Notes: generated by a model from the sequence alone, not told the origin. A stretch of DNA of 34,280 nucleotides from an uncultured Bacteroidota bacterium (GCA_903919925.1 CAIXKO010000748.1:1-34280), one strand, 5' to 3'; shown: positions 16,989 through 27,653, numbered from the stretch's first letter. Numbers and translations are program-made.

Positions 16989-18177
16989 CCGGGTTTTCGA
17001 TCAAATCCTTAATCGTTTTTAAGAAACCAACGGAATCCTTTCCATCAATCAGGCGATGATCATAAGAGAGTGCCACATACATCATGGGGCGGATAACCAC
17101 CTGGCCATTTAATGCAACCGGACGATCAACAATGTTGTGCATTCCAAGTATGGCAGATTGCGGAGGATTGATAATTGGTGTGGACATAAGAGATCCAAAA
17201 GTACCCCCGTTGGTAATGCTGAACGTACCTCCCTGTAACTCCGCTATTGAGATCTTATTATCCTTTGCTTTTGCAGCCATTTGCGAAATTCCCTGCTCAA
17301 TTTGTGCCAGTGTCATTGCCTGCGTGTTTCGTAAAACAGGAACCATCAACCCTTTAGGCGTTTGAACAGCTATACCAATATCACAATAGTTAAATGAAAC
17401 AATCTCATTTCCATTAATCTGGGAGTTTACTTGCGGATAGGCTATCAGTGCACGGCTCGCCGCCAAGGTAAAGAATGACATAAAACCCAGCTTCACTTTG
17501 TTCTTCTCTTCGAAAACACTCTTATACCGATTCCTGAGATCCATTACTGCCGACATGTCGATCTCATTGAAAGTGGTGAGCATGGCAGTCTCATTTTTTA
17601 CCGCCACCAAGCGCTCACTCAGTTTCTCGCGTAGCAGGCTCATTACCTTCCTATTTTCCTGACGGGTAGGTAATGTTGGTTCAATAGCTGGTTCAATAAC
17701 TGGTTCACTGTGAGGTTTTTGTACTTCTTTTCCAGCATCCAGAACCAGGTTAACTTCGGTTTTGGATATTCTACGCAACCCGCTGATAATATCATCCACG
17801 GAAAGGTTATTTGCATGCATCATCTCTCGTGCTACTGGTGTGATCCTTACAGCTGCTGCCACTTCCGTAGTCTTTGCTTGTTCTGTTAACCCGATAGTGC
17901 TTTTTTCTGGTTTTTTTACCGGTTGGGTGCCTGATTCCCTGATTTGAGTCGTGTCGATTCTTGCGATAACACTGCCAACAGCTACCCGGGTTCCGTTTGG
18001 AAACAGAATTTCGATTTTACCACTTTCAGGTGCACTTGCAGTTAAACTCGCCTTTTCACTCTCTAATGATACAACATCCTGGTCTCTATCAACATACGAT
18101 CCGCTTTCAACCAGCCAACTACCAATTTCAACTTCCGAAATCGATTCTCCTGGCGTAGGAACTTTAATTTCTATCAT
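16936..18177 (-). CDS. sucB: 2-oxoglutarate dehydrogenase E2, dihydrolipoyl succinyltransferase
   Basis: E2 transfers the succinyl group from E1 through a swinging lipoyl arm to CoA in the TCA cycle. The order of domains is complete: a lipoyl domain (about 1-75) with lipoylation site K42 in SLESEKASL, a linker, a peripheral subunit-binding domain (about 108-150, [20 protein letters not shown]) and a catalytic domain (about 180-402) with SYDHRLIDG (H374, D378). The E2o rather than E2p call comes from the neighbouring sucA. Its ATG overlaps the sucA stop (ATGA), so the two are translationally coupled. Residues 398-413 lie in the 53-base overlap with addA, and about a dozen of them extend past the usual end of the fold (ENPVKLL). 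No dihydrolipoyl dehydrogenase (E3) gene is in the window. Confidence 0.93.
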   Translation of the reverse strand: MIEIKVPTPGESISEVEIGSWLVESGSYVDRDQDVVSLESEKASLTASAPESGKIEILFPNGTRVAVGSVIARIDTTQIRESGTQPVKKPEKSTIGLTEQAKTTEVAAAVRITPVAREMMHANNLSVDDIISGLRRISKTEVNLVLDAGKEVQKPHSEPVIEPAIEPTLPTRQENRKVMSLLREKLSERLVAVKNETAMLTTFNEIDMSAVMDLRNRYKSVFEEKNKVKLGFMSFFTLAASRALIAYPQVNSQINGNEIVSFNYCDIGIAVQTPKGLMVPVLRNTQAMTLAQIEQGISQMAAKAKDNKISIAELQGGTFSITNGGTFGSLMSTPIINPPQSAILGMHNIVDRPVALNGQVVIRPMMYVALSYDHRLIDGKDSVGFLKTIKDLIENPVKLLDPSGQAERTLLGI

Positions 18178-20975
18178 AAGTATTCAAATTCTTTTAATAT
18201 CTCCATTCGTGATCTGCCCTCAACACACTGTAATCCACAATATTTGTTTTTCAAGTTGCAGGTGCATTTTCTGAAAACTTTATCAACCAGCTCCTGTTGA
18301 GTGATCTGATGTATGCGGTTCAATCCCGCAGCTGGTGAGCCGCTGGCCTTTCTGCAAACCGGTATCCAATTAACATAGGTCACCTCATTGTGGAGAAACC
18401 GCCAGGCGCCCATGTTTTCTGGCTCTTCCTGACACCAGATGTGAAGGTGGGCATTCGGATACTTCCTCAAAATCTCGCCGAGTCGTTCATGTGGGAAAGG
18501 AAACATCTGCTCAATACGCACCAATGCGATGTCTCGGGTATTCCACTCTTTCTTGGGTTTCAGAAGATCGTAATACATTTTTCCCCAGCAAAAAACGATG
18601 CGTTTTACCTGCTCGGGATCCGTCTCCGGATCATCAATTATCTCTTGGAACCCACCGGAACTCAATTCCTCCAGAGTGGAAACGCAGCCAGGATGCCGCA
18701 GCAGGCTCTTTGGGGTGAATACGACCAGCGGAATCCTGAATGGCCTGATAACCTGTCGTCTGAGTAAGTGAAACAAGTTGGCAGGATTGGAAGGATTAAC
18801 AATTGTCATATTAAACCGGGCTGCCAGGGTCAGAAATCGTTCTATCCTGGCACTCGAATGCTCGGGCCCTTGTCCCTCATAACCATGTGGTAAATACAGA
18901 ACAATCCCGTTTTGCAAGCCCCATTTTTCCTCTGCAGAGCTAATGTATTGATCGAATATGATTTGTGCATTATTTGCAAAATCGCCAAACTGAGCTTCCC
19001 AAACGGTCAGCGTTTCCGGATAAGCTAGTGCATAACCATACTCGAATCCTAAAACTCCATATTCCGATAATATCGAATTATGAATGTTGAAGTCTGCCTG
19101 TTCATTGGAAACATTTTTTAAAGGGAAATACTTCTCTCCGGTATCTTCCTGAACCAGAGCAGCATGCCGGTGGGCAAACGTACCCCTCTCGCTGTCCTGG
19201 CCCGATATCCGCACCGGAACGCCCTGGTCAACCAAACTTGCATAAGACAGCAGTTCTGCCATGGCCCAATCCAAACGATCCTCCTTGATTGATAGCACTC
19301 TGGCTTCAACTATCTTGTGTACTTTCTGGAAAAATCTGAGGTTGTCAGGCAGATAATTGATCTTTTCAGCCAATTCAAGGAGCTTCGTTTTTTCAACAGA
19401 AGTTCTTACTGGTGTAAATATCTCTTTTTCAGTTGCGTGATGATAATTTATCCAATCTTCACCCAGAAAAGGTTTAATGGTTGCCTTCTCATCTGGGCGA
19501 ATAGAATCGTAAAATTGATCGAGGTTTGCATCAAATCCATTAACAATGGAATCGCGCTGCTGCCTGTTCAGAACCTCTTCGGTTATTAGTTTACTTCCAT
19601 AAATCTCCCTGATATCAGGATGGTTTTCAATGGCCTTGTATAAAAGAGGTTGCGTAAACCGGGGTTCATCTCCTTCATTATGACCAAATTTCCGATAGCC
19701 AAGTATATCGATGAAAACATCCTGCCCAAATTCCTGCCGGAACTCCAGCGCAAGATTAACTACATAAATCAATGCCTCTACATCATCACCGTTCACGTGA
19801 AAAATCGGGGATTTAACCACTTTGGCAACATCAGTGCAGTAGGTGCTTGACCGGGCTTCCAAATAGCTGGTGGTAAATCCAACCTGGTTATTCAATACCA
19901 GATGAATGGTTCCACCCGTTTTGTAACCTGGTAATTGCGACATCTGAAGTACCTCATATACAACCCCCTGACCAGCAATTGCTGCATCGCCATGAATGAT
20001 TACCGGTGCCAGCAGGGATTCATTTCCGCCAAATTCCTTTTCAATCCGTGCTCGCGCCATGCCTTCAACCAAAGGTCCCACAGTTTCCAGATGACTCGGA
20101 TTTGGTAGCAACTCCACCCGGATTTCATCACCATGATCGGTTTTGATCACCCTATCGTAACCAAGGTGATATTTTACATCACCCAACGCGATACCTTCTT
20201 CATAATCAATTGCTTTGTATTCCCTGAAAATATCAGAATAGGGCTTTTTCAAAATGTTGGCCAATACATTGAGCCTTCCCCGGTGTGCCATTCCAATAAC
20301 AAACTCGCGGATACCCCTTTCTGAACCCCTTTCAATAATCCAGTCGAGCGCCGGAACTACTGCTTCAATGCCTTCGAGTGAAAAACGTTTTTGACCGACA
20401 AATTTTTTGTGTATATATTTCTCAAACCCAACCGCCATGTTTAAATGCTCGAAAATGTGAATCTTTTGCTCTGGCGAAAAGTGATCCCTGTTTTGGGAAG
20501 ATTCCATCTTCTTTTGCAACCATTCCAATATCACCGGATTACGGATGAACATAAACTCAGCACCAACACTTTGGCAATAGGTTTCATCCAGATGACCGAT
20601 GATATTTTTTAAAGTCGACGGCCCGATTCCAATGATCTTTCCTGCTTGAAACACCTGGTCAAGATCTGCTGGCAACAAACCGTAGTTTTCAATATCGAGG
20701 GTAGGATAGTACTTTCTTCTCTCCCTGACCGGGTTTGTCTTAGTAAATAAATGTCCCCTTTTTCGGTACCAATCAATCAATTCAACAACTTTAAACTCCT
20801 TGTCAACTAATTCGTTACTAACTCTATCCGATGCCGGAAGGGTACGGGCAAATTCAAATCCCTCAAAAAATCTTTGCCAGCTTGGCTCTACTGCGCCGGG
20901 ATCATTCTGATACAAGGAATACATTTGTGCTATTGTCCCGATTTCAGCCTGACCCAGATAGGAATGCTTATCCAT
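18174..20975 (-). CDS. sucA: 2-oxoglutarate dehydrogenase E1 component
   Basis: E1 is the thiamine-diphosphate enzyme that decarboxylates 2-oxoglutarate. The 933-residue protein begins with the E1o-specific N-terminal segment [20 protein letters not shown]. It contains [36 protein letters not shown], the ThDP/Mg motif [35 protein letters not shown] and [20 protein letters not shown]. Overall it matches the family length. However, the last 30 or so residues are unlike the E. coli end: after [11 protein letters not shown] comes a tail with four cysteines, [14 protein letters not shown], and [15 protein letters not shown]. The gene overlaps sucB by 4 bases. A TAACTTTA sequence (20996-21003) is a likely -7 element. 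Confidence 0.96.
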   Translation of the reverse strand: MDKHSYLGQAEIGTIAQMYSLYQNDPGAVEPSWQRFFEGFEFARTLPASDRVSNELVDKEFKVVELIDWYRKRGHLFTKTNPVRERRKYYPTLDIENYGLLPADLDQVFQAGKIIGIGPSTLKNIIGHLDETYCQSVGAEFMFIRNPVILEWLQKKMESSQNRDHFSPEQKIHIFEHLNMAVGFEKYIHKKFVGQKRFSLEGIEAVVPALDWIIERGSERGIREFVIGMAHRGRLNVLANILKKPYSDIFREYKAIDYEEGIALGDVKYHLGYDRVIKTDHGDEIRVELLPNPSHLETVGPLVEGMARARIEKEFGGNESLLAPVIIHGDAAIAGQGVVYEVLQMSQLPGYKTGGTIHLVLNNQVGFTTSYLEARSSTYCTDVAKVVKSPIFHVNGDDVEALIYVVNLALEFRQEFGQDVFIDILGYRKFGHNEGDEPRFTQPLLYKAIENHPDIREIYGSKLITEEVLNRQQRDSIVNGFDANLDQFYDSIRPDEKATIKPFLGEDWINYHHATEKEIFTPVRTSVEKTKLLELAEKINYLPDNLRFFQKVHKIVEARVLSIKEDRLDWAMAELLSYASLVDQGVPVRISGQDSERGTFAHRHAALVQEDTGEKYFPLKNVSNEQADFNIHNSILSEYGVLGFEYGYALAYPETLTVWEAQFGDFANNAQIIFDQYISSAEEKWGLQNGIVLYLPHGYEGQGPEHSSARIERFLTLAARFNMTIVNPSNPANLFHLLRRQVIRPFRIPLVVFTPKSLLRHPGCVSTLEELSSGGFQEIIDDPETDPEQVKRIVFCWGKMYYDLLKPKKEWNTRDIALVRIEQMFPFPHERLGEILRKYPNAHLHIWCQEEPENMGAWRFLHNEVTYVNWIPVCRKASGSPAAGLNRIHQITQQELVDKVFRKCTCNLKNKYCGLQCVEGRSRMEILKEFEYL

Positions 20976-20995
20976 AACAGTTTTATAGGTTTCGC

Positions 20996-21003
20996 TAAAG
21001 TTA
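20996..21003 (-). promoter_or_regulatory. Possible -7 promoter element of sucAB
   Basis: The minus strand reads TAACTTTA, one base off TAnnTTTG, 20 bases before the sucA ATG. An ATTG upstream with about 21-base spacing could serve as -33. The 113-base gap also holds the divergent addB promoter. Confidence 0.4.
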
Positions 21004-21066
21004 GATAAAAGTTAAAAACGGGAACAATTCAAACACCATATTAGTTCGCCATCTGCTCAAATTCGT

Positions 21067-21074
21067 TAATTTTG
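21067..21074 (+). promoter_or_regulatory. -7 promoter element of addB
   Basis: TAATTTTG fully matches TAnnTTTG and ends 14 bases before the addB ATG. TTCG at 21045-21048, 18 bases upstream, is a fair -33. The predicted leader is under 10 bases. Confidence 0.5.
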
Positions 21075-21088
21075 ATCAATCCAGAATC

Positions 21089-23944
21089 ATGACAAATACT
21101 TTTCTCTCTTTAGTCGCCCAAAATATTCTTAAAGTTACCTCTGGTGATTTCAAGAACATTGCCATTGTTTTTCCAAACAGGCGATCCGGTTCAATGTTCA
21201 AGCAGGAGCTTATTAATCAAATTGTTAAGCCGTCATGGTCGCCGAAAATTTTTAGTATCGATGATTGGTTGGTCAGTTTATCGGGTTTAGAAAAGATCGA
21301 TCGGTTGGCTGAACTGGCAATGCTTTTTAAGAATGTCAGGCAGGAACTTCCGTTTATCAGGAATTTTGGGGAATTTATGGATCTGGGCGAAACTATGCTC
21401 GCCGATTTCGATGATGTGGATAAATACCTGGCTGATCCGCACACGCTTTTTACCACTTTAAATGAAATTAAAAAGATTGATAGTCAGTTTGATATTACTT
21501 CCGATGAGGAATTGATCAATCGGATCCGGGTTTTCTGGTCCGGCTTTGGTACAGGCCGGTCATCGCACCAGGAAAAGTGGCTGGAAATTTGGGATAAGTT
21601 ACTGCCTATTTATCAGGGATTTAGAGAGGGAATGCTTGAAAATCGCTTTGGGACTTCGGGTATATGCTATCGGAAAGCAGTGGAAGATATGGAAAGCGGA
21701 CGAACCGCGATTGGTAATTTTAGTCAGGTAGTTTTTGTTGGTTTTAATATTCTCACCGCCGCTGAAGAAGCTATTTTTAGCTATTTGCGAAATGCTGGAA
21801 AGGCAATCTTTTATTGGGATTATCACTCTTATTATTTGGAGGATCCACATGAATCAGGTAAATTTATTCAAAGCTACCTCAATCAGTTTCCTCCGCCATT
21901 TGATTTTCAACCTTTTCCGGATGGAGCATGGGATTTCTTTGGCGCATCAAATCCGGTTCCGGTAATTCAGGTGGTTCCGCTGACTTCCAATACCGGTCAG
22001 GTTCAGGCATTGCTGAACGATATAAAAATCAGACCGGCAATAAACCGTGGGATTGTTTTATCAGACGAAGGTTTGTTCTCAGATCTGTTGTCGTTGTGGC
22101 CCGATGATCTGCCGGTTAATTTTACCTCCGGTTATCCCTTGCGCGATACTCAAAGTGCCGGTTTCATTAAAAGCCTGATGTCTGTATATCTTGCTTTTAA
22201 TCAATCTCAGGATAATTGTTGCCAGGTAAGTATCATTTTGGATTTTCTAAGGCACCCCTGGGCAAAGTGGCTGACCGGAGATACCTCTGATCTGTTGATC
22301 AGCTTGATTCAAAAACGTTACCCCGATTCAGTGCCTTATGAATTTGTTATTTCTGAACCCAATTTGTCTTCCTGGATAGCCTCCTTAAACAGCGGGATGG
22401 ATTTTCTTAACAGGCTATCTGCGGTTTTTGTACACTTAAAAGCCTTCGAATACCGATATACCTCAATAGAAAAGGCAGCATGCGAGCTAATCGCTTCGCA
22501 AGTTATTGTTTTTAAAGAGGTTATCGGCAATTACAGTCTTGATATTGATGTGAAATCAATATCAAAACTGGTCAATCAGTTTATCCAGGTAACCAAAATT
22601 TCTTTGGAAACCGATCGTGATGCCAATAACCAGGTAACAGGTGTACTGGAAACCAGGCTGATAGATTTTGATGAGGTTTTTATACTATCCTTCAATGAGG
22701 GTATATGGCCATCAAAGAGCTTGCCTGGTTCGTTTATCCCTTATTCAATGCGTAGGATTTTCTCATTGCCAACAGCTGAGAATCGCGATGCGATGTATGC
22801 CTATTACTTTTACCGTTTGGTACAGCGTACAAAAGCTCTATATATATATTACCTCACCGGGCATCGGGATGATGTGATCCGATCAGGTGAAAAAAGCAGA
22901 TATCTTACCCAATTACAATTTGAATTGCCAGGTAGAATTGAATACCGAATGGAACCGCCGGCTCAGGTGGGAAACGCTGCAGCCCCAATCATTCTGCGAA
23001 AAGAAGGTATAGTTAAAGAGCGGTTAAACCGGTATCTCGATGAAAATCAAGGAGGTAAGTATTTGTCGGCCAGTGCTTTAAATGAATTCATGGATTGTGG
23101 TTTGCGATTTGCACTTAAACGGATTTATGAGTTTAAAGAGCCGGATGAAATTGCTTTTGTTTCAGAACCTAAAGGCTTTGGAATCCTAATTCATCAGGTT
23201 ATGAACCGGTTGTATAAGGAATTCATTGGGTTGGATAAAGGTCCTGAAAAAAAGTGGTTACAAAAGTTGATAAATGATCGTGAGGAACTGATTCAAGTGG
23301 TCCGCGAAGAGTATAATAACGTTTTAAAAGAAACCGGGAATGTAAAATCCGGCGGAAAAGATTTGTTGGCCATGGAGGTAGTCAGGCAATACCTGGTAAA
23401 GATTCTGGAATTTGATCACCTGAATACTCCTCAAAAAATCCTGGGTCTCGAGCAGAAATTCAGTAGGCAGTACCAAATAAGTCTTGATAAGCAATCTGTT
23501 ACGGTAAACCTGGGCGGGTTTATCGACAGGATTGATCAGTTGGAACAAGGCATTCGGATTATCGACTATAAAACTGGTAATTGTGATCTGAACGCCAAAA
23601 GTGTTGCCGAGATGTTTGATTGCTCACTTAAAAAGCGGCCGAAAGAAGTATTCCAGGTGATGATGTATTGTGAGTTTTTTCTTCAGGAAAGCTTAACACA
23701 GGTACCAATTATTCCGGTTCTGTTTAGGCTAGGGAGATTCAGGGCTGGAGAAAACGATCACCGGATCTTACTCTCGGGTAAAGAAATTACCTTTTCAGAA
23801 ATCAGAATTGAGTTTAATCAGGGCCTTAAAAGTACACTGGAAAATCTTTTCAATCCGGATATCCCATTTGTCCAGAGTGAAAATGATCAGGTGTGCCGAT
23901 ATTGTCCTTTTACCGGAATCTGTTCACGTCAAAATCATTCCTGA
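21089..23944 (+). CDS. addB: AddB-like PD-(D/E)XK nuclease subunit
   Basis: This 951-residue protein has the AddB architecture. There is a degenerate helicase-like N-terminal part ([18 protein letters not shown] in place of a true Walker [20 protein letters not shown]). A C-terminal RecB-type nuclease domain follows, with [39 protein letters not shown] (catalytic DYK near 825) and a helix with QVMMYCEFF. Four cysteines match the AddB iron-sulphur staple that holds the nuclease domain: C670, then C936, C939 and C945 in [10 protein letters not shown]. With the AddA-like protein it should form the helicase-nuclease that processes DNA ends for RecA. The gene is separated from addA by sucB-sucA on the other strand and has its own promoter. 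The last 10 bases overlap convergent trmD. Confidence 0.87.
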   Translation: MTNTFLSLVAQNILKVTSGDFKNIAIVFPNRRSGSMFKQELINQIVKPSWSPKIFSIDDWLVSLSGLEKIDRLAELAMLFKNVRQELPFIRNFGEFMDLGETMLADFDDVDKYLADPHTLFTTLNEIKKIDSQFDITSDEELINRIRVFWSGFGTGRSSHQEKWLEIWDKLLPIYQGFREGMLENRFGTSGICYRKAVEDMESGRTAIGNFSQVVFVGFNILTAAEEAIFSYLRNAGKAIFYWDYHSYYLEDPHESGKFIQSYLNQFPPPFDFQPFPDGAWDFFGASNPVPVIQVVPLTSNTGQVQALLNDIKIRPAINRGIVLSDEGLFSDLLSLWPDDLPVNFTSGYPLRDTQSAGFIKSLMSVYLAFNQSQDNCCQVSIILDFLRHPWAKWLTGDTSDLLISLIQKRYPDSVPYEFVISEPNLSSWIASLNSGMDFLNRLSAVFVHLKAFEYRYTSIEKAACELIASQVIVFKEVIGNYSLDIDVKSISKLVNQFIQVTKISLETDRDANNQVTGVLETRLIDFDEVFILSFNEGIWPSKSLPGSFIPYSMRRIFSLPTAENRDAMYAYYFYRLVQRTKALYIYYLTGHRDDVIRSGEKSRYLTQLQFELPGRIEYRMEPPAQVGNAAAPIILRKEGIVKERLNRYLDENQGGKYLSASALNEFMDCGLRFALKRIYEFKEPDEIAFVSEPKGFGILIHQVMNRLYKEFIGLDKGPEKKWLQKLINDREELIQVVREEYNNVLKETGNVKSGGKDLLAMEVVRQYLVKILEFDHLNTPQKILGLEQKFSRQYQISLDKQSVTVNLGGFIDRIDQLEQGIRIIDYKTGNCDLNAKSVAEMFDCSLKKRPKEVFQVMMYCEFFLQESLTQVPIIPVLFRLGRFRAGENDHRILLSGKEITFSEIRIEFNQGLKSTLENLFNPDIPFVQSENDQVCRYCPFTGICSRQNHS

Positions 23945-24612
23945 AGAAGATCAGGCCTTAAACGCCGGGTTCGTTCAACTGATTGTTCCATTTTCCAGTT
24001 ATCAATTTCACGGTCGTTACCGGATAACAATATCTCTGGTACGCTCCATCCTTTGTATTCAGCAGGTCTTGTATATAGGGGTGGCGCCAAAAGGTTATCC
24101 TGAAATGAATCAGTCAAGGCAGATTCTTCATCCGAAATGGCTCCGGGTAGTAGCCTTACAATTGCATCCACTATCACTGCTGCTGCCAGTTCTCCTCCGG
24201 TCAGTACGTAATCACCAATTGAAATCTCCCTGGTAACCAAATGATCTCTTACCCTTTGGTCAACTCCCTTATAGTGTCCGCAAAGGATAATTATGTTTTT
24301 CAAGCAGGATAATCGATTTGCCAGCTTCTGAGAAAAGGGCTCTCCATCAGGCGAGGTATAAATGATTTCATCATAGCCCGTTTTGGACTTAAGATCTGCC
24401 AGGGCCAGATCGATTGGCTCAATCATCATCACCATGCCACCCCCACCTGAATAAGGATAATCATCAATAGTGTGGTGCTTATCAAAAGTGTAATCACGAA
24501 GATTGTGTATATATATTTCAGCAAGTCCCTTCTTTTTGGCCCGGCTGATGATGGAATGATCGAGCGGACCAGTCAAAAGTTCAGGAATTGCGGTTATAAT
24601 GTCTATGCGCAT
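23935..24612 (-). CDS. trmD: tRNA (guanine(37)-N1)-methyltransferase TrmD
   Basis: TrmD methylates G37 next to the anticodon and prevents +1 frameshifting. The 225-residue protein contains the knot-forming SPOUT motifs: [32 protein letters not shown], the SAM-binding [17 protein letters not shown] (whose Asp is the catalytic base region) and the C-terminal [20 protein letters not shown]. It lacks the 10-20 extra C-terminal residues seen in some homologues but ends normally after RRPDLL-type sequence. It stands apart from the usual rpsP-rimM-trmD-rplS cluster, and rplS is 18 kb away. A TATATTTG element (24631-24638) lies 18 bases upstream. The 3' end overlaps addB. Confidence 0.96.
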   Translation of the reverse strand: MRIDIITAIPELLTGPLDHSIISRAKKKGLAEIYIHNLRDYTFDKHHTIDDYPYSGGGGMVMMIEPIDLALADLKSKTGYDEIIYTSPDGEPFSQKLANRLSCLKNIIILCGHYKGVDQRVRDHLVTREISIGDYVLTGGELAAAVIVDAIVRLLPGAISDEESALTDSFQDNLLAPPLYTRPAEYKGWSVPEILLSGNDREIDNWKMEQSVERTRRLRPDLLQE

Positions 24613-24630
24613 AATGAATTGATTTTATTG

Positions 24631-24638
24631 CAAATATA
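24631..24638 (-). promoter_or_regulatory. -7 promoter element of trmD
   Basis: The minus strand reads TATATTTG, an exact TAnnTTTG match, 18 bases before the trmD ATG, giving a leader of about 12 bases. The -33 region is T-rich (ATTTTC) but not a clean TTTG. Confidence 0.5.
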
Positions 24639-24784
24639 GTGGTTTCCTGTTTGAGGTGAAAATTTAGGTGCGGCCAAAATGGCATAACATTAATAATAAG
24701 TATGACAATATGGCGGTAATATCTAAATGGAATATGATTTGAATGGAATGGTCGTGAAACATTTACAACATTAACAATTAAAAT

Positions 24785-24790
24785 AGGAGA
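24785..24790 (+). promoter_or_regulatory. Strong ribosome-binding site of hsp20
   Basis: AGGAGA ends 8 bases before the ATG at 24799, an ideal Shine-Dalgarno spacing. It stands out because most genes in the window have none, and may serve high-level chaperone synthesis. Confidence 0.6.
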
Positions 24791-24798
24791 TTTGAAAA

Positions 24799-25245
24799 AT
24801 GACACATTTAAGATTTAACAACAGGAATTGTATGCCGGCCCGGTCAGAATACCCAGCCTCGCAAAATTTGATGAACTGGTTTTGGAATGATTTTGAAAAT
24901 GGTTTAGGCAGCCGTACCGTACCTTCGGCCAACATTGTTGAAACCAAACAAGACTTCAGAATCGAGATTACCGCCCCTGGATTCTCAAAAAAGGACTTCA
25001 AGATTAAGCTGGAAGACCAGGTTTTGAAAATCTCAGGCGAGCTTGAAACAAAAAGTGAAGAGACGGATGAAAGCTACATCCGGCATGAATTCAGCACTTC
25101 CTCATTCACCCGCAGTTTTCGTTTAACTAACTGGGTCAATTCGGACAGCATTGTTGCCCGATACGAAAATGGGATTCTTTTGGTTACCATCCCTAAAACC
25201 GAGGAGGCAAAATCGAAACCAGCCAAGGAGATTGATATTGACTGA
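24799..25245 (+). CDS. Hsp20/alpha-crystallin small heat-shock protein
   Basis: This 148-residue ATP-independent chaperone binds unfolding proteins and hands them to DnaK/ClpB. It has a short variable N-terminal arm with aromatic residues (LMNWFWNDFEN), an alpha-crystallin domain of about 45-135 (PSANIVETKQDFRIEITAPG, FKIKLEDQVLKISGE, RSFRLTNWVNSDSIVARYENGILLVTIPK) and a charged tail. The GILLVTIPK strand is the family signature. The tail lacks an obvious IxI oligomerisation motif except the final IDID. The gene stands alone with a strong ribosome-binding site upstream and an intrinsic terminator 20 bases downstream. No heat-shock operator such as CIRCE was seen in the 186-base upstream gap. 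Confidence 0.93.
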   Translation: MTHLRFNNRNCMPARSEYPASQNLMNWFWNDFENGLGSRTVPSANIVETKQDFRIEITAPGFSKKDFKIKLEDQVLKISGELETKSEETDESYIRHEFSTSSFTRSFRLTNWVNSDSIVARYENGILLVTIPKTEEAKSKPAKEIDID

Positions 25246-25265
25246 TAAAGTAGAATCGTTTAAAG

Positions 25266-25297
25266 AAAGCCATCTCTTATAGGGATGGCTTTTTTTA
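25266..25297 (+). terminator. Intrinsic terminator of hsp20
   Basis: AAAGCCATC (25266-25274) pairs perfectly with GATGGCTTT (25284-25292) around a 9-base loop and runs into a series of T residues up to 25296. The flanking A-run makes it partly bidirectional. Confidence 0.9.
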
Positions 25298-25309
25298 ATA
25301 AAAAATAGG

Positions 25310-25317
25310 TATTTTTG
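25310..25317 (+). promoter_or_regulatory. -7 promoter element of the DUF349 - TonB receptor - pyrG run
   Basis: TATTTTTG matches TAnnTTTG. It lies 92 bases before the ATG at 25409 and just after the hsp20 terminator, whose T-run (25290-25296) would fall near the -33 position. The predicted leader is about 85 bases, the longest among the promoters seen here. Confidence 0.45.
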
Positions 25318-25408
25318 TCCCAATGTGAACATCTGGACAAATGTCCGGTTTCTGTTCGTTTGAACAACTTAGCGGAGCTGAGGTATTGTAGGATTTAAAA
25401 CTATTGTT

Positions 25409-27637
25409 ATGACTGAAAATGATCAACTGCCAGAAGAGCAGTTACCAGTAGAAGGGGTTGTTATCCCTGAAACATCCAACATGGAAGTTATTGAAGCTGA
25501 GGCTGTTGTTGCTGAAGCTGTAGTGGAAGAACAAGTAGCTCAACCGGAGCCGGTTGCAGAGCTGGAGGCAGAGGTTGCTGAACCTGAAACAGAGGTTACA
25601 GAGCCGGAGGCAGAGGTTGCTGAACCTGAAACAGAGGTTACAGAGCCGGAGGCAGAGGTTTCTGAGCCGGAAGCAGAGGTAGCTGAACCGGAGGCTGAAA
25701 TTGCTGAACCGGAGGCAGAAATTGCTGAACCGGAGGCTGAAATTGCTGAGCCGGAGGCTGAAATTGCTGAGCCGGAAGCAGAAGTTGCTGAGCCGGAATC
25801 CGGAATTTCTGAAACTACAGAAGAATCTGTTCTTCCGGAATTGGATGAAGACCACGATGATGAAGGGGATTCCCTGGAAGAGCATTTGGCTTCCAAGATC
25901 GATCAACCCACCGTAATCATTGATTATTCAAGCCATTCTCGCCAGGAACTTTTGGAAGCGCTTTATTTGCTGCTTACCCAGCGTCCTATTCATGAAATTA
26001 CTCGTGATGTTGAAAATATACGTTCCACTTTCTATCGTAAACTTAAAAATGAATCGGAGGAACGTCATAAGAAATTTATCGAGGAGGGTGGTGTTGAAGA
26101 GGAATACAAACCAGCCCCTGACCCACTCGAAGAGGGATTTAAAGCTTCCTATGAGCAATATAGAATAAAAAGAGGCGAATATTCCAGGGCCCTTGAAGGT
26201 GATAAAGAAGGGAATCTCAAGAAAAAGCTAGAGATAATTGATCATATAAAGAATCTCCTGAACACACAGGAATCTTTGAACCGCACCTTTAACGAATTTA
26301 GGGAACTTCAAAGACAATGGCGCGACATTGGTCCGGTTCCCCAGACTGATTTGCACAGCCTATGGGAAAATTACCACCATCATGTTGAGCGGTTTTATGA
26401 TTATATTAAAATCAATAAGGAACTCCGGGATCTCGATTTAAAAAAGAACCTGGAAATCAAAATTCAGATTTGCGAGAAAGCAGAAGTATTGCTTTTAGAA
26501 CCTTCTGTAATTAAATCGTTTGGTGAATTGCAGCAGCTGCATAACCAATGGCGTGAAGTGGGACCAGTTCCAAGCGAGAAAAAGGATGAAATTTGGGATC
26601 GGTTCAGGGAAGCAACCAATCAGATTAACCGGAAGCATCAGGATTATTACCTTAATCTGAAGGACGAGCAAAAGAAAAACCTTGACGCTAAAACCCATCT
26701 TTGCGATAAAATTGAAGAAATTCTGCAGAAAGCAGTTCAAAATCCTAAAGATTGGAATGAGTTTTCACTCGAGGTGGTGAAGCTGCAGCAGATGTGGCGC
26801 AGTATTGGTTTTGCACCCAGAAAGGATAACAACAAGGTTTATGACCGTTTCAGAGCCGGTTGCGATGAATTTTTCAATCGTAAAAGAGAATATTTCTCGA
26901 AACATCGTGATGACCAGCATGGAAATCTTCAGATGAAAACCGACTTGTGCATGCAGGCTGAATCCTTAAGTAACAGCACAGAATGGCGCAAAACTACTGA
27001 TGAACTGGTTACTATTCAGAAAAAGTGGAAAGAAATAGGTCCGGTGCCCCGCAAATATTCCGACCCACTGTGGCACAGGTTCCGCGCTGCATGCGATGCT
27101 TTCTTCAAAAAGAAATCAGAGTTCTTTAGCTCTCAGGATTCTGAACAGATTGAGAACCTCAAATTGAAATTGGAATTAGTTGAAAAGGTAAAATCCTTTT
27201 CACTCTCCGATAATCATTATGAGGACCTGATGGCACTAAAAACCATTCAGAAAGATTTTACCTCAATCGGCCATATACCCATTGAGAAAAAGGATGAAGT
27301 TCAAAAAGAATTCCGGGAAGCCATTCATAAACTTTTCGACCAATTGGAAGTTGATGAACCCAGAAAAGAAATTTTGAGATATAAACAAAAAGTTGATACC
27401 TTTGTACAATCCCCCAAAAATAGAAACCGTATTTCATCTGAAAGAGAGAAATTGGTGAATAAGCTTAAGCAAATGGAAAGCGATGTGGTTCTCTGGGAGA
27501 ATAATATTGGCTTTTTTGCAAAATCTCAGAAATCTGAATCACTGATACGTGAAGTGGAAAGTAAGATTGCCCAAGAGCGCGAGCGTATTCAACTTCTAAA
27601 AGAAAAAATTGATTTGCTCGATCGTACAGAATCGTAA
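25409..27637 (+). CDS. DUF349 repeat protein with acidic low-complexity N-terminus
   Basis: This 742-residue, highly charged protein has two parts. Residues about 25-140 are an almost uninterrupted run of seven-residue acidic repeats of the type EPEAEVA. From about 220 on it is all helix, with five DUF349 modules marked by W/F-x3-G-x-x-P cores: QWRDIGPVP, QWREVGPVP, MWRSIGFAP, KWKEIGPVP and DFTSIGHIP. A C-terminal coiled coil (about 665-740) closes it. There is no signal peptide, so it should be cytosolic. The function of DUF349 is not established; the repeat architecture suggests a scaffold or nucleic-acid or ribosome-associated role, which is speculation. It is followed after 16 bases by the TonB-dependent receptor gene. 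Unequal exchange in the repeats could make the N-terminus vary in length between strains. Confidence 0.85.
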   Translation: MTENDQLPEEQLPVEGVVIPETSNMEVIEAEAVVAEAVVEEQVAQPEPVAELEAEVAEPETEVTEPEAEVAEPETEVTEPEAEVSEPEAEVAEPEAEIAEPEAEIAEPEAEIAEPEAEIAEPEAEVAEPESGISETTEESVLPELDEDHDDEGDSLEEHLASKIDQPTVIIDYSSHSRQELLEALYLLLTQRPIHEITRDVENIRSTFYRKLKNESEERHKKFIEEGGVEEEYKPAPDPLEEGFKASYEQYRIKRGEYSRALEGDKEGNLKKKLEIIDHIKNLLNTQESLNRTFNEFRELQRQWRDIGPVPQTDLHSLWENYHHHVERFYDYIKINKELRDLDLKKNLEIKIQICEKAEVLLLEPSVIKSFGELQQLHNQWREVGPVPSEKKDEIWDRFREATNQINRKHQDYYLNLKDEQKKNLDAKTHLCDKIEEILQKAVQNPKDWNEFSLEVVKLQQMWRSIGFAPRKDNNKVYDRFRAGCDEFFNRKREYFSKHRDDQHGNLQMKTDLCMQAESLSNSTEWRKTTDELVTIQKKWKEIGPVPRKYSDPLWHRFRAACDAFFKKKSEFFSSQDSEQIENLKLKLELVEKVKSFSLSDNHYEDLMALKTIQKDFTSIGHIPIEKKDEVQKEFREAIHKLFDQLEVDEPRKEILRYKQKVDTFVQSPKNRNRISSEREKLVNKLKQMESDVVLWENNIGFFAKSQKSESLIREVESKIAQERERIQLLKEKIDLLDRTES
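25556..25802 (+). repeat. In-frame 21-bp tandem repeats encoding EPEAEVA-type heptads
   Basis: About eleven copies of a 21-base unit (consensus GAGCCGGAGGCAGAGGTTGC, plus one base) lie in frame inside the DUF349 gene. A 42-base higher-order unit is duplicated almost exactly near 25565-25650. The period being a multiple of three keeps every length variant in frame. Confidence 0.85.
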
Positions 27638-27653
27638 ACTTTACCATTTTTAA

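Noticed and set aside
24613-24798. Possible heat-shock operator or RNA thermometer upstream of hsp20
   Set aside because: No CIRCE-like inverted repeat and no hairpin masking the AGGAGA site could be found by eye.
25540-25896. Minus-strand open frame rich in Ser-Ala-Gly repeats (and a Phe/Arg/Leu-rich one in another frame) opposite the DUF349 gene
   Set aside because: It is the mirror of the 21-bp acidic repeats; repeats with a period divisible by three keep all frames open. The plus-strand frame extends into conserved DUF349 modules.
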